Below, piece by piece: positions 1 through 9,635 of a stretch of DNA of 64,000 bases. The notes beneath the pieces are model-generated. The model worked only from the letters and a program-made list of their open reading frames with translations, did no database searches and was not told the DNA's origin. How positions within the stretch are numbered: the first letter of the stretch is position 1; each line of letters starts with the position of its first letter. This stretch comes from Helicoverpa zea (Eukaryota > Arthropoda > Insecta > Lepidoptera > Noctuidae), in assembly GCF_022581195.2 (NCBI RefSeq), contig NC_061455.1, positions 6,258,120 through 6,322,119 of the forward strand. Reading direction: 5' to 3'. Both the position numbers and the translations under genes were made by a program.

Positions 1-2796
1 GCGTTCGTTCACTCGCCGCCAATAACGTTGCGTTCGCAATACTTTTTAATACAGTAATGGTTTGCTCATCCATTCAAATACGAATACACGGAGAGATCTT
101 TTTATCTCGCGCCCAAATCGAATTTTCGTCTGTCGAGATATTCCTCAAAGTTGCAAGCAGAAATTCCTTTGTGTTCCTGTATGTGTAGATATGCTGATAT
201 TAGGGATATAAGAAGCGAACCTAGAAAAGAGCATAACTCTGTTTTCTATAGACCCGGTTGTCCCGAACGATAAGCTTTACCTGCGTCTTCATTTCAGCAA
301 ATTGGAAGATTCCTGTAATGGACCGTTTTACAAAATAGCCTCTTTGTCTAAGGAAATCGATTGTATAAGCCCTTTGTCCGCTAAAGAACACTGAGATAAC
401 AGAGATGAATACTTTTACATCGCTTATATAGCGGTTAGTGCACGGCTGTGATAACAAAGGTAATTCAAATATTTTCCAGAACATCTCTTGACCTATTTAG
501 GCCGTTCTATGCTCTTCATTTTAATGTTCAGACATAAAATAAAAAATCACCTTACGATTAGGACTAGAACTGGCATATCTAATGTTTGGTATACGATTAA
601 AGTATCTCTGCCTACTCATAGGTAGATAATCACCCACCAAAAAGTTAATTTAATGGTTTCAATATTTTGTATTAAATTCTCAATCATAAAACAGTAAACA
701 CATAAAAAACACATTTCGTACCCTACATATCAAAAAGCCATATAAAATAATTTTATTAAGTCAGTAGACTTACTGACCCTAGCAAATTGTAAAAATACTC
801 ATCAGGCAGCAGGGCTGTCATTAAATCATAATTAGCACGGTCGGATCGCGCCACGGCAATTTTCTCATTTTCCTTGCAAAATTATTCCAGCGAAATTGTC
901 ATAAACATTTTTGTCTCTTGTGTTAAATATTTTACTTTTGTAATTAACGTATTGTTTTATTTTGTTAGTTATAATTGTAGATCTCTGTTCTAATTTCAAG
1001 AAAAGTTGTATTGCACGTTAGTCCACGTTATGGCATGTAACTCTAACATACAATCATGCGCATGATTAAAACAACAACACCAATTAATTTAAAATTAAGT
1101 CGAAAGAGTATCTCATATTTTTATTGTTCTTGATTGGTTAGACTCAACAATCATAGGTAAAAATATTATTGTTAACAGAATTGAAGTAACATTGTAACAG
1201 GCAATATGTTGTCATCACAGAGTTTCTAAAGAAAAATACTAGTTTAGAAGAAAATGTGCGATATATTTTATTTTTAGGGTCAAGCAGATCCGCCGCGGAG
1301 GGCCATTAAATCACAATTAGAAGTAATGCGGGTGGATGCGTGAGAGGCGACCGGAGGCTTAGCGGGCGCGGGCCCTAGCCACTGGGCTTTGTCGGACTTA
1401 CCCTCTTGTCTTTTAATACTTATATTTCACGCCTCCAATAGCTATTGTTGCTAGAAATACGTCTTATTAAGGCTTCTCACATATGAGCTGAATAACATCC
1501 GAATTTATCTCCATCCAAGACATTGCCAGATAAAACTTTATGATGGCAGTAACATTTAGGTTACATTTAGAACGGATAAGTAATGAGACGGCGGTGGCTA
1601 TTTCGGCAAATGTACGTGATGTAGCAGACAATAAGATAGACGTCTGAGGTAACGACCATATTCCTTGAAAGCCGTAGGGTTATTGAGAGAACGACGCCTC
1701 GACTCGGTCGTCCCAATAGTGGGTCCCATCGGTCGGCCCACCAATATTAGAGGTCGTAAGGACCGATGTGAGAAACCATCGGGGACATTGGACAAGGTGC
1801 AATTGTGAAAAATTGTACGAAGAAGAAATGTAGCTATACCGCGACAGTGAGAGATAAAACTCCAAGTGGATTCTTAAAGACTTATTACGGTCGAAAAATT
1901 ACTGAGTATAGGCACTAAATCAATAGATAGCGGTTTATCTAAAACTAGAGTTATTGCCGTCGAGATAAATGAGAGTGTTTGAAACTAAAACTTTTGCAGT
2001 GCGTACTTAGAAAGTAATGTTTACAGTATCAGCAACTTAGGGTTACAAATTATATAGACTTAGGCTTTTCATTAAAAAACCTCTTTACTTAACGTCGGCT
2101 TAGAAATATCTACCGAAAATAAAGGCGTGCACAATAATTGACTTTAAATAAAATAATGATTGATTCCTCCCCAATGTCTAATGAGAGTGGACGTGAAGCA
2201 GAATTAAATTTCCGGCACTCCGGGGCTCTTTTGTTCTTTACAATCTCATTAACGTGAAATACTTTACAAATACCGTCCAATTCACCACGAAAATCTTATT
2301 ATCCGAGATTGAGGATTGTCTCTTATTAACGAGAAAAAAGGGACAACGATTGACCGGGGAGACGCACCCACAATTTAACACGAATTAACAACCACAATGG
2401 CTTGAAATAATGAGGGGAGGGCGAAGTTTTCTGCCGAAGTCTCAGGAGCCTCTCGAAGCTGGTGATTGATAGATCAAGTTAACGTGCGAACGCACTCGCG
2501 GTAATGCCGATTATTGCGTATTGATTCGGTTTTATCTTACGGTATTCCACTTACATACTTATCCGAAGCTCTCTTAGAGGTCAAGAGTGAATAAATAAGT
2601 CTTTTATGTAAGTGTTTCCTTTGCAAGTCAAGAGAGAACACTTAATATCAAGGATGTTCGATGATTGGCCACATTGCTGTTCATAGTCTCACCGTCTCAT
2701 GTTATTCTGATTGCGACACATCTGGAATTCGGTAAAAGCATTTTACTAAAATAATTACTAATATTGATTTCTGACACTTACGCGAATATTAGACAT
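1..2796. other. AT-rich stretch without a recognisable gene
   Basis: No reading frame here looks like a known protein and all open frames are short. A GC-rich patch lies at about 1275-1400 and a mixed-composition patch at about 1640-1800. The segment 2160-2480 is less AT-rich than its surroundings, has stops in every frame and contains several TAAT cores, so it could be regulatory DNA, but nothing proves this. Confidence 0.5.
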
Positions 2797-2839
2797 TTAA
2801 ATAAAACTACTTTTACGGATTTTATCGCGTTATATTAAT
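2797..2839 (+). repeat. left inverted terminal repeat of the Penelope-like fragment
   Basis: This 43-base arm is the near-perfect reverse complement of 3665-3706. Just downstream, at 2870-2875, there is a TTTCAG that resembles a 3' splice site. Some Penelope elements carry an intron in this part of their flanking repeat. Confidence 0.75.
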
Positions 2840-2898
2840 CATATAAATAAATAAAAAAATAAATCATTGTTTCAGAGAGCACGTGGGATCTGCGATGC

Positions 2899-3571
2899 GA
2901 ACCACACCTGGGTGCTGAGCTTCAACATGTTAAGCAAGTACTGCACGACAACAAGCTCAGAGTACCGCGCCCTCGTCGCAGAACCCGCGTGAAACCAGCC
3001 ACAGTTGAGCGTCTACCTACTGTTCTTCCATACATAAGAGGAGTCACAGACAATATTGGCTACATCTTGAAGCGAGCTTCAATCAAAACCTCAAGCCGCT
3101 GAAGAAGATCATTCAATTCTTACCACCTGTCAAGTGTCACATACCTCTACAAGATGCGGGTGTATACAAGCTTGAATGTGACTGTGGTCTCTCTTACATA
3201 GGCCAAACTAAAAGAAGCATAGGGACCCGCGTAAAAGAACACATCGCCGATGTCAAACACCGCCGTTCCAGACAGTCAGCAGTTTGTGAACACACACTAG
3301 ACAAGGCCCAGCATTACATCAGATTTGATAAACCACAAGTCCTTGCAAGAGAAAACCGATTCCTACCTAGGATGATTCGCGAGGCTATTGAAATTAAAAA
3401 AAACATCCAAATTTCAATAGAGAAGATGGCTGGTGCATACCACCTGCTTGGAATCCCATCATAGAAACTATTAAATCAAAATCCAAGCCTACAACTGCTC
3501 GACCTAAGGATACAGTGAGCTCGTTTTGCGTGAATCGGATTGTCAATAATAATCAACAAAATGTAGGGTAG
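2899..3571 (+). pseudogene. GIY-YIG endonuclease domain of a Penelope-like element (broken)
   Basis: The conceptual product is the C-terminal part of a Penelope polyprotein, whose GIY-YIG nuclease nicks DNA during integration. The GVY triplet is coded at 3159-3167 and the YIG at 3195-3203, followed by an Arg-Val-Lys-Glu-His helix segment and a downstream Cys-Glu-His. A Cys-x-Cys pair sits between GVY and YIG, as in animal Penelope nucleases. The frame opens by about 2899 and meets a TGA at 3100-3102. The nuclease continues in another frame from about 3092, and the C-terminus lies in a third frame after an A-run near 3398, ending at TAG 3569-3571. Two frameshifts and the lack of RT make it a pseudogene. 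No start codon is assigned. Confidence 0.75.
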
Positions 3572-3664
3572 CTGTTTGTAACTAATATATCAAGACGACC
3601 AACCCCTTAGTCTGCCCGTGACCATGGATGCTGTAAAGGATCCGAAACGTAGGGATTAAATAAT

Positions 3665-3706
3665 ATTAATATAACGAGATAAAATCCGTAAAAGTAGTTT
3701 ATTTAA
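3665..3706 (-). repeat. right inverted terminal repeat of the Penelope-like fragment
   Basis: Its reverse complement matches 2797-2839. The pair defines the outer limits of the fragment. No clear target-site duplication is visible outside it. Confidence 0.75.
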
Positions 3707-4975
3707 ATTACTAATATTAGGAATCCATAATTCTGAAAAATAATATATTAATTACATCCATATTATAATGCAATTCATTCAACAGCAAATTTTAAACTCA
3801 AAAAAATCGCAAGTGCATCCCGTAGAAAGTATTTTGAATGTACAATCAGAAGTTTCATTAAGTGAAATAAGGTAGAGGCATTGAAGCAGACAGGTCAATC
3901 AATAAATCAGTCGACACAGGCGGCCATTAAGTAACGGAGCAATCGAACATTGTTTGAATTCAGTGCAGCGAGTGAGCCCACTCGTCCGGAAATGAAGAAC
4001 TATACATTGTTGAATTACAGGTTATAGCGCGCGCCGATGTACCGACAATGGTGACTTTCTTGTACTGTTTATTTTTCAATTGTATGAGTTTTTTTAATGT
4101 AGCTAAGCAGTATTTAAGTAAACTTTATTGCAGGACAGATTTTGAGAATATGGGTTAACTTTATATTTGGACCTAGATTTTAATCACTGAATTTTTGCTT
4201 ATCGACATAGTCTTCCTATCTGCTGGTCTCGGTATAAAGATAATGTTAGTTCAAAAATAACAACATCATTTGTATATGTTGTCGATTTTGCGAAAGAAAA
4301 CAAAAGACACCCAAATTACATCATTACACGAAAATTGTACGGTGTTTTGATGTTTGTAATTTTCGAGAAAATACACTCTTTCTAATTAGCGTTTGTTCTT
4401 TTTGATAAATTCTCGTTTATTGAAAATCTTTCAAACAAATCCGCTTACATTTACGGAATTAATTTCGGGGGATAGGGCTCTAATTTTCAAAAGTAAATAG
4501 GTAGTTATATACAAGTTTATTGGCAAATGTAATTGATTTTATTACATCAAAAGCATAGTTTGTATTCCTGTTATTTTGCCGCTGAAGTTAATTTTAGGTA
4601 ATATTTTGATGAACAGTTACTAGTCAGTAGTCAAAACAGTTTTCATTTAGTTAGTTAGGTACTTGCTTCAGCGGTTGCACTAGCGTATGAGGGATCCACT
4701 TTCAGAATACAGATAAACAGTTAGTATCTTTAAATCTATGCACCAATTTTGATGCGGGTTAAAATAGATGGAGTGATTGAAGATGGAAGTTTTGCTGGGG
4801 CGGTTTGCCAGTATGAAATAAAATAGCTTTGATATTAAAAATATTTCGGATTCAAGTTAAAGCCTTCACATGTAGAAGGCAAAGAGATTGCAGTATGTTT
4901 TGTATTGCGTCTTCTTATTGGCGAATATTTTCCGTGACGCCAGAATGAGCGCGTGGGACTCGGGCACCGAATAAT
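3707..4975. other. no gene seen
   Basis: This is AT-rich DNA with only short chance reading frames and no repeat that I recognise. It ends at the 4-bp target duplication of the next LTR element. Confidence 0.5.
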
Positions 4976-4979
4976 ATAT

Positions 4980-5216
4980 TGTTAGCTGCCAGTAGTTACA
5001 AAGAGGGCAGCAGAGACGAGCGACCATAGACACCTCGCCATTCAGCCGTTCATCTATGCTTGGAGGATTCTTTTTTCGAACGTCATTGTGACAAGACATG
5101 TTATAGTTGGACAGAATGCGATTTTGCCGCGTTCTTGACTAATCTTAGTTGATTTTCATGTTAAAGCTATTTCTTGTAATTTCCTCGTTAAACAAACCTG
5201 CTTCTGGTTTTTAAGA
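4980..5216 (+). repeat. 5' LTR of the tandem-repeat LTR element
   Basis: I compared it base by base with 6934-7170 and found no difference over 237 bases. It begins TGTTA and ends TTTAAGA. Identical LTRs mean that insertion was recent, or that gene conversion or an assembly duplication occurred. Confidence 0.7.
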
Positions 5217-5229
5217 TCAGAAGTGGGAT
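5217..5229 (+). promoter_or_regulatory. primer binding site, complementary to tRNA-Leu
   Basis: TCAGAAGTGGGAT directly abuts the 5' LTR. It is complementary to the acceptor and T-stem side of insect tRNA-Leu (…ATCCCACTTCTGA), but begins a few bases in from the tRNA 3' CCA end. Such an offset tRNA-Leu site is, as I recall, typical of mdg3/micropia-type Ty3 elements. The tRNA sequence is from memory. Confidence 0.6.
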
Positions 5230-5353
5230 AGTCTCACTCCCACTATAAAGTTTTTGATTTCAGTTTCAGATTCATTGGCACTTTTACTAAGTACGACGCG
5301 GTGTAAGGATATCCGCCATTACTGAAGTTTTTGCCGTTCTATTTTATTTTGTA

Positions 5354-5455
5354 ATGGATTGCAGTGCGTTGCAATCTACGCAACGGTATATTCAAGATGC
5401 TTTGAGGTCAGGACCGGTGATCTGTTCTATTGTTTTGATTACACATCGGAAGTAA
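5354..5455 (+). pseudogene. short ATG reading frame, possible gag start remnant
   Basis: A 33-codon frame starts at the first ATG well inside the element, about 125 bases past the primer site, where gag would be expected to begin. It ends at TAA 5453-5455. It resembles no domain that I know, so it may be the stub of a deleted gag or chance. Confidence 0.2.
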
Positions 5456-5811
5456 TTATGCTCTTAGCTGTATTTAGTGGAAAAATGTGTAATAAAGTAC
5501 CAACCATTGGTATTGTCACCTATGAGTATTCTGTGTAGCAAAAGCTGAAGTGAAGTTAACTACACGTAACTTATCAAACCGCAATGGTAGTTGTGTTTTC
5601 AGCGTTGCTGACACATGATTAGTAATAATGATATTTCTGAGACATAGTTTCAAAGTTATGCCTTGAATTTATTTCTTTGAGAGCGAAAAGCTTTCCAGAT
5701 TTGACGAAAGATTTTGAAGGTCAGAAGTGGCCGAACGAAATGTATGTCATAAGTGCTTGTTCGCAGACTTATACACGAGAATGTGTAACGGCCGTGTCGT
5801 GGCCCAAGCGC

Positions 5812-5905
5812 GTCTGTGCTGGTGCTGCTGATTGCGGCACGAGCGCTGCTCTGCCGGTGCTCCTGGTCGCGGCACGAGCGCTGCTGTGCTGGTGCTCCTG
5901 CTGGT
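5812..5905 (+). repeat. GC-rich ~35-bp tandem repeat
   Basis: About two and a half units of roughly 35 bases share the core GCGGCACGAGCGCTGCT, seen at 5834 and 5869. The block is far GC-richer than the rest of the element and runs straight into the 31-bp minisatellite. Confidence 0.6.
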
Positions 5906-5911
5906 TCTGTT

Positions 5912-6256
5912 GGCTTATGCCTTCCGAATAGTCTGAGCCTCTGGCATATGGCTTCTGTATGGTCTGAGCCCATGGCTTATGGCTTCCGAATAGTCTGAGC
6001 TTCTGGCTTATGGCTTCCGTATAGTCTGAGCCTCTGGCTTATGGCTTCCGTATAGTCTGAGCCCCTGGCTTATGGCTTCCGTATAGTCTGAGCCCCTGGC
6101 TTATGGCTTCCGTATAGTCTGAGCCCCTGGCTTATGGCTTCCGTATAGTCTGAACAACTGGCTTGACTATGACTTGCCTTGACCATGACTTCCGTATATT
6201 TTGAGCCCCTGGCTTGACTATGACTTGATTTGACTAAGACTTCCGTATAGTTCGAG
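5912..6256 (+). repeat. 31-bp minisatellite
   Basis: The word GTCTGAG recurs at 5931, 5962, 5993, 6024, 6055, 6086 and 6117, and as GTCTGAA at 6148, exactly 31 bases apart each time. The last ~95 bases hold longer degenerate units of about 50 bases that end in CGTATA. Central units are nearly identical, which suggests recent expansion. Confidence 0.9.
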
Positions 6257-6348
6257 TATTTGTTCTTGATAACATATTTCTTGCGCTTGAGTGCACGCTT
6301 GCACCCACGGTTTAACTAATAAGTAAAAGTAATCGTATTTCTTCTTAC

Positions 6349-6462
6349 AACTAATATGTTTCAGCTTTACACTCCAAACCAGGTTAATAATTTACATGAT
6401 TTCTTTGTATGTTGTGTGTTTATATGTGTACAACTAATATGTTTCAGCCTTACACTCGACAC
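6349..6462 (+). repeat. short direct repeat (two copies)
   Basis: A ~28-base word (caactaatatgtttcag followed by tttacactc or cttacactc) occurs at about 6350 and 6431. It sits between the 31-bp array and the 80-bp array inside the LTR element. Confidence 0.6.
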
Positions 6463-6469
6463 ACTTACA

Positions 6470-6703
6470 CTGGGTGGTATACCAGTGTTCTGTTATTAAT
6501 TTTGTATCTGTTAATTGATTTAAAGTTGACGTTATTTATTTTCGAGTCGCTGGGTGGTATACCAGTGTTCTGTTATTAATTTTGTACCTGTTATTTGATT
6601 TAAAGTTGATGTTATTTATTTTCGAGTCGCTTGGTGGTATACCAGTGTTCTGTTATTAATTTTGTACCTGTTATTTGATTTAAAGTTGATGTTATTTATT
6701 TTT
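6470..6703 (+). repeat. 80-bp tandem repeat, three copies
   Basis: ACCAGTGTTC recurs at 6481, 6561 and 6641, exactly 80 bases apart. Copies differ at only a few positions. The third diverges after TTATTTATTT. Confidence 0.9.
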
Positions 6704-6919
6704 CTTTCTTTAAATGGATTAGTACTTTGTTTGAGGTTTGTAAGTCCTCGAATAATTTTTATTCTGAAAGTGTCATTGTTCAGAAAAACGATGACGAGCA
6801 CGATAACCAATCGAGATTTAAATATGACGAAATTGAGCCAGGTCCAACTCGCTTATTGCATGTGCAGGTGTTCCGAGACTCAACCAGGCTCACCCAGATC
6901 CTGCCGAGGACGTCAGGGT

Positions 6920-6933
6920 GTCAGGAGAGGCCG
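6920..6933 (+). promoter_or_regulatory. purine-rich plus-strand primer region with tRNA-Leu-like wording
   Basis: GTCAGGAGAGGCCG ends exactly at the 3' LTR. The purine run AGGAGAGG is the natural polypurine tract. The whole word also resembles the 5' end of tRNA-Leu (GTCAGGATGGCCGAG) with a one-base shift. A similar word sits at the same place in the element at 33 kb. Confidence 0.45.
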
Positions 6934-7170
6934 TGTTAGCTGCCAGTAGTTACAAAGAGGGCAGCAGAGACGAGCGACCATAGACACCTCGCCATTCAGC
7001 CGTTCATCTATGCTTGGAGGATTCTTTTTTCGAACGTCATTGTGACAAGACATGTTATAGTTGGACAGAATGCGATTTTGCCGCGTTCTTGACTAATCTT
7101 AGTTGATTTTCATGTTAAAGCTATTTCTTGTAATTTCCTCGTTAAACAAACCTGCTTCTGGTTTTTAAGA
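6934..7170 (+). repeat. 3' LTR of the tandem-repeat LTR element
   Basis: It is identical to 4980-5216. Beyond it the sequence is ATATTATATT, whose first four bases match the four bases before the 5' LTR. Confidence 0.7.
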
Positions 7171-7174
7171 ATAT

Positions 7175-8885
7175 TATATTGCAAGGAGGTATATCACGGC
7201 GGCGACAGGTGTGCGGAGGCAATCCTCTTTTACCCTCCTCCGAGCTTTTCGACCCCAAGAAACCCCTTTTAAGTAACATGACTTTTAACTTTGTGACCCA
7301 TCTTTGCTTTAAAGTGCTCAGACTTATCCAATTCTGGGCGCTTATTACTGAGCTTCCGAGGCGTAATTTAAGCGGAAAATCAGTGCGTTCCAGACCATAG
7401 ATCACAGTAATGCTCCCTTTGTATAGATTGACGAGCATAAAGGATCAAAATTACTGAGTTGCTTTTATAAGGGACTGACAGGTTTGTGATAACGAATATT
7501 TAATTATGTTCCTTGAAGATTCGGGTTTATTTAAAATTGGAGACCTTGCAGAATCTGTTTTATTTTGTTGAAAAGCCAACAAATAATAAATGTTTTGTAT
7601 CAAAAGTGCTCTTGCGAAGATAAATGGTGGGAGATAAATAGCTGAAGTACAAATAAGTTTTGTTATTTAAATATCAGTGCGTCGGTTATGTTCTCTTGTC
7701 AGTTTGGAGATGCTCTATACTGCACAAAATAAAATGGTCTAGAGCAAAATTACCAATAGCATTTTCCATTAGAGAATAAATTTTTATGCACAAAGCTCTA
7801 CTTCCTAACGTAAAATTCTACCTGCTTTGCAAACGTGCATCGTAAGCCTCGGTTTAGACAACAGCTTATAAATAAACAATCTTTGATAGCAGAGAGTGTA
7901 GCCTGCAGGCATTTTATATTATTCTGTGAACATATTTTCGGCGGCCATTTTCCATTGCCGATCAACCCTTTTGACAATTTATCGGGACATCACATTTTCA
8001 TACAAGCGGGTGGCACGAACTGTGCGACCGCTCCTCATACATATTCAAATAACAGGGGCTGTACAAAGCAGAAACACGCCGTGCCCCCGACGTGTTAGAA
8101 TTACAAAAAAGTTTACCGAATATGCCAACTGATAAACAATCTATATCGTGATAAACTTTACAGATACTCATCTATGTATGACTTACTTTACCCGCGTTGG
8201 TATTCGTAAATGTTCCACATATTTGCTGACCCTTGAAAATGTGTCATTTTAATATGTAGGTACATCCATTTTTTTAAAGGCACTATTGACAATACTTCCT
8301 AGTAAAAATGCATACTGCATATCATAGTTAATTAATATAATATTCAATCTAAGAATAGTGTAAAATCATGAAGCTAAAACTTCAAAGTAAAAACTTTTCA
8401 GTGAAACAATTACTTTTTTATTTTTCTTCAATTTCACTGTAGCCTATGGTTAAACTGAAGTCAATTAAAACTTCGTCTTAATTTTCAAGTTACGTCTTTG
8501 CTCGCGGTCCAAAATTATTTCCTAACTTTGATTTATAGTTAAATAAAAGTAAAACTAATTACAGGCAGAAAACTTCATTGTGGATTATTATGAACGTTTA
8601 TGTTCGAAACTTCCTTAATATGAACGTGTTTTTGAGATTACATTTAACATGAAAAGTGCGTAATTAGAATTTTATTTTGCTCTTACTCGCTATAATTATG
8701 GCATAAAGAAAAATATTGACAAAGTCACTATTTAGTATATTGACTAAAACTACAAAACAACTGCAAACGTCGATGGCATAGAAAGACCTGTCAGTTTTTA
8801 AATGCATGTTTTTGTTGGGATTATTTATTTAACAGCTACACATAATCACATTTCTTAAGTCATTTTTTTACCGATTGACTGCACT
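7175..8885. other. no gene seen
   Basis: Only chance-length frames occur. The stretch 7920-8095 is GC-richer than its flanks and open in two frames for 68-87 codons, without any domain I recognise. Confidence 0.5.
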
Positions 8886-9028
8886 ACACATAAGAAAAGT
8901 AACAACGGGTAAATGTACACACTGTGTCATAAGAGCAAACATTCTCTTATGTTGCGGTAGTATTCTGCGCGGTACAGTAAACACAGCGAGCGTATATTTC
9001 CATAAGCCTTCCACCACCAAACACCGCT
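8886..9028 (+). repeat. direct repeat copy 1 flanking a minisatellite
   Basis: The segment matches 9461-9635 at most positions up to the word CATAAGCCTT; beyond it both copies share AAACACCGCTT, the second after an extra ~25 bases. Inside is a small hairpin with an 8-bp stem, CATAAGAG (8928-8935) and CTCTTATG (8944-8951). The pair with the array between them looks like a composite or a repeat-bearing mobile element, family unknown. Confidence 0.75.
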
Positions 9029-9085
9029 TCCAAGTGTTTTTTAAGATATTTTGTTACTAGCACAGAACCATAATTTTTTAAATTT

Positions 9086-9431
9086 CCTCAAAATGGGTAT
9101 GTCCCCAAAATCGTTATGTCCCCAAAATGGTTATGTCCTTAAAATGGTTATGTCCTCAAAGTGGTTATGTTCCCAAAATTGTTATGTCCTCAAAGGTGTT
9201 ATGTCCCCAAAGTGGTTATGTCCCCAAAATGGTTATGTCCCCAAAGTGGTAATGTCCCCAAAATGGTTATGTCCCCAAAGTGGTTATGTCCCCAAAATGA
9301 TTATGTCGTCAAAGTGGTTATGTCCCCAAAATGGTTATGTCGTCAAAGTGGTTATGTCCCCAAAATGGTTATGTCCCCTAAATGGTTATGTCCTCAAAAT
9401 GGTTATGGCCTAAAATTAGTTATATCCCCAA
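9086..9431 (+). repeat. 17-bp minisatellite, about 20 copies
   Basis: The unit is close to CCAAAATGGTTATGTCC with small changes (AAAG for AAAA, TCG for TCC). It runs about 20 times without interruption. Because 17 is not a multiple of three, each frame reads a 17-residue repeat every three units. The array is open in more than one frame simply because the unit has no stop in any phase. Confidence 0.95.
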
Positions 9432-9460
9432 AAACATTTTTTTTACGTATCGCCAGCTCA

Positions 9461-9635
9461 ACACATAAGAAAAGTAACACAGAGTAAATGAGTACACACT
9501 GTGTCATAAGAGCAAACATTCTCTTATGTTGCGGTAGTATTCCGCTCGGTACAGTAAACACAGCTAGCGTATATTTCCATAAGCCTTACACTGACTTGCG
9601 TGAGATGCAAACTCATCGAAACACCGCTTTATACT
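9461..9635 (+). repeat. direct repeat copy 2 flanking the minisatellite
   Basis: This is the second copy of 8886-9028, with the same hairpin and about 25 extra bases before the final AAACACCGCTT. Its presence on the far side of the array suggests duplication of a unit that already carried the array, or terminal repeats of one element. Confidence 0.75.

Larger units (their letters stand above)
2797..3706 (+). mobile_element. Penelope-like retroelement, 5'-truncated 3' fragment with inverted terminal repeats
   Basis: The fragment contains the C-terminal GIY-YIG endonuclease region of a Penelope-type element followed by a short 3' tail. It is bounded by an inverted repeat: 2797-2839 on the left matches the reverse complement of 3665-3706 with one mismatch and one single-base indel. 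The reverse transcriptase part is missing. The tail near 3600-3655 has the 'ccgaaacgt' wording that I associate with Penelope 3' ends. Inverted flanking repeats are known for Penelope elements, which fits. Two frameshifts show that the copy is dead. Confidence 0.75.
4980..7170 (+). mobile_element. non-autonomous LTR retrotransposon with tandem-repeat interior
   Basis: Two identical 237-base direct repeats (4980-5216 and 6934-7170), each starting TGTTAG, flank a 1717-base interior. The 5' copy is followed directly by a sequence complementary to the 3' part of tRNA-Leu, as expected of a primer binding site. The 3' copy is preceded by a purine-rich AGGAGAGG. The flanks carry a possible 4-bp target duplication ATAT (4976-4979 and 7171-7174), weak because the area is AT-rich. 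No gag, protease, RT or integrase domain is recognisable; the interior is largely tandem repeats. It is therefore a LARD/TRIM-like derivative that depends on proteins made elsewhere. The LTR ends in AAGA rather than the usual CA, which leaves the exact end slightly uncertain. A Ty3-type parent is inferred from the primer site. Confidence 0.7.

Noticed and set aside
4980..7170. Simple segmental duplication of 237 bases
   Set aside because: The TG start, the primer-site complement directly after the first copy, the purine tract directly before the second and the matching 4-base flanks together favour an LTR element. An assembly duplication is not fully excluded.
7142..7438. 98-codon minus-strand frame
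   Set aside because: It overlaps the 3' LTR and its flank on the opposite strand and has no domain.
9086..9431. CRISPR-like array
   Set aside because: The repeats are contiguous with no unique spacers, and the host is eukaryotic. The same holds for the 31-bp and 80-bp arrays.
9051..9487. Two overlapping frames of 108-120 codons with repetitive Pro-Lys-Trp-Leu-Cys content
   Set aside because: They are translations of a 17-bp minisatellite whose unit lacks stops in every phase; nothing marks them as genes.
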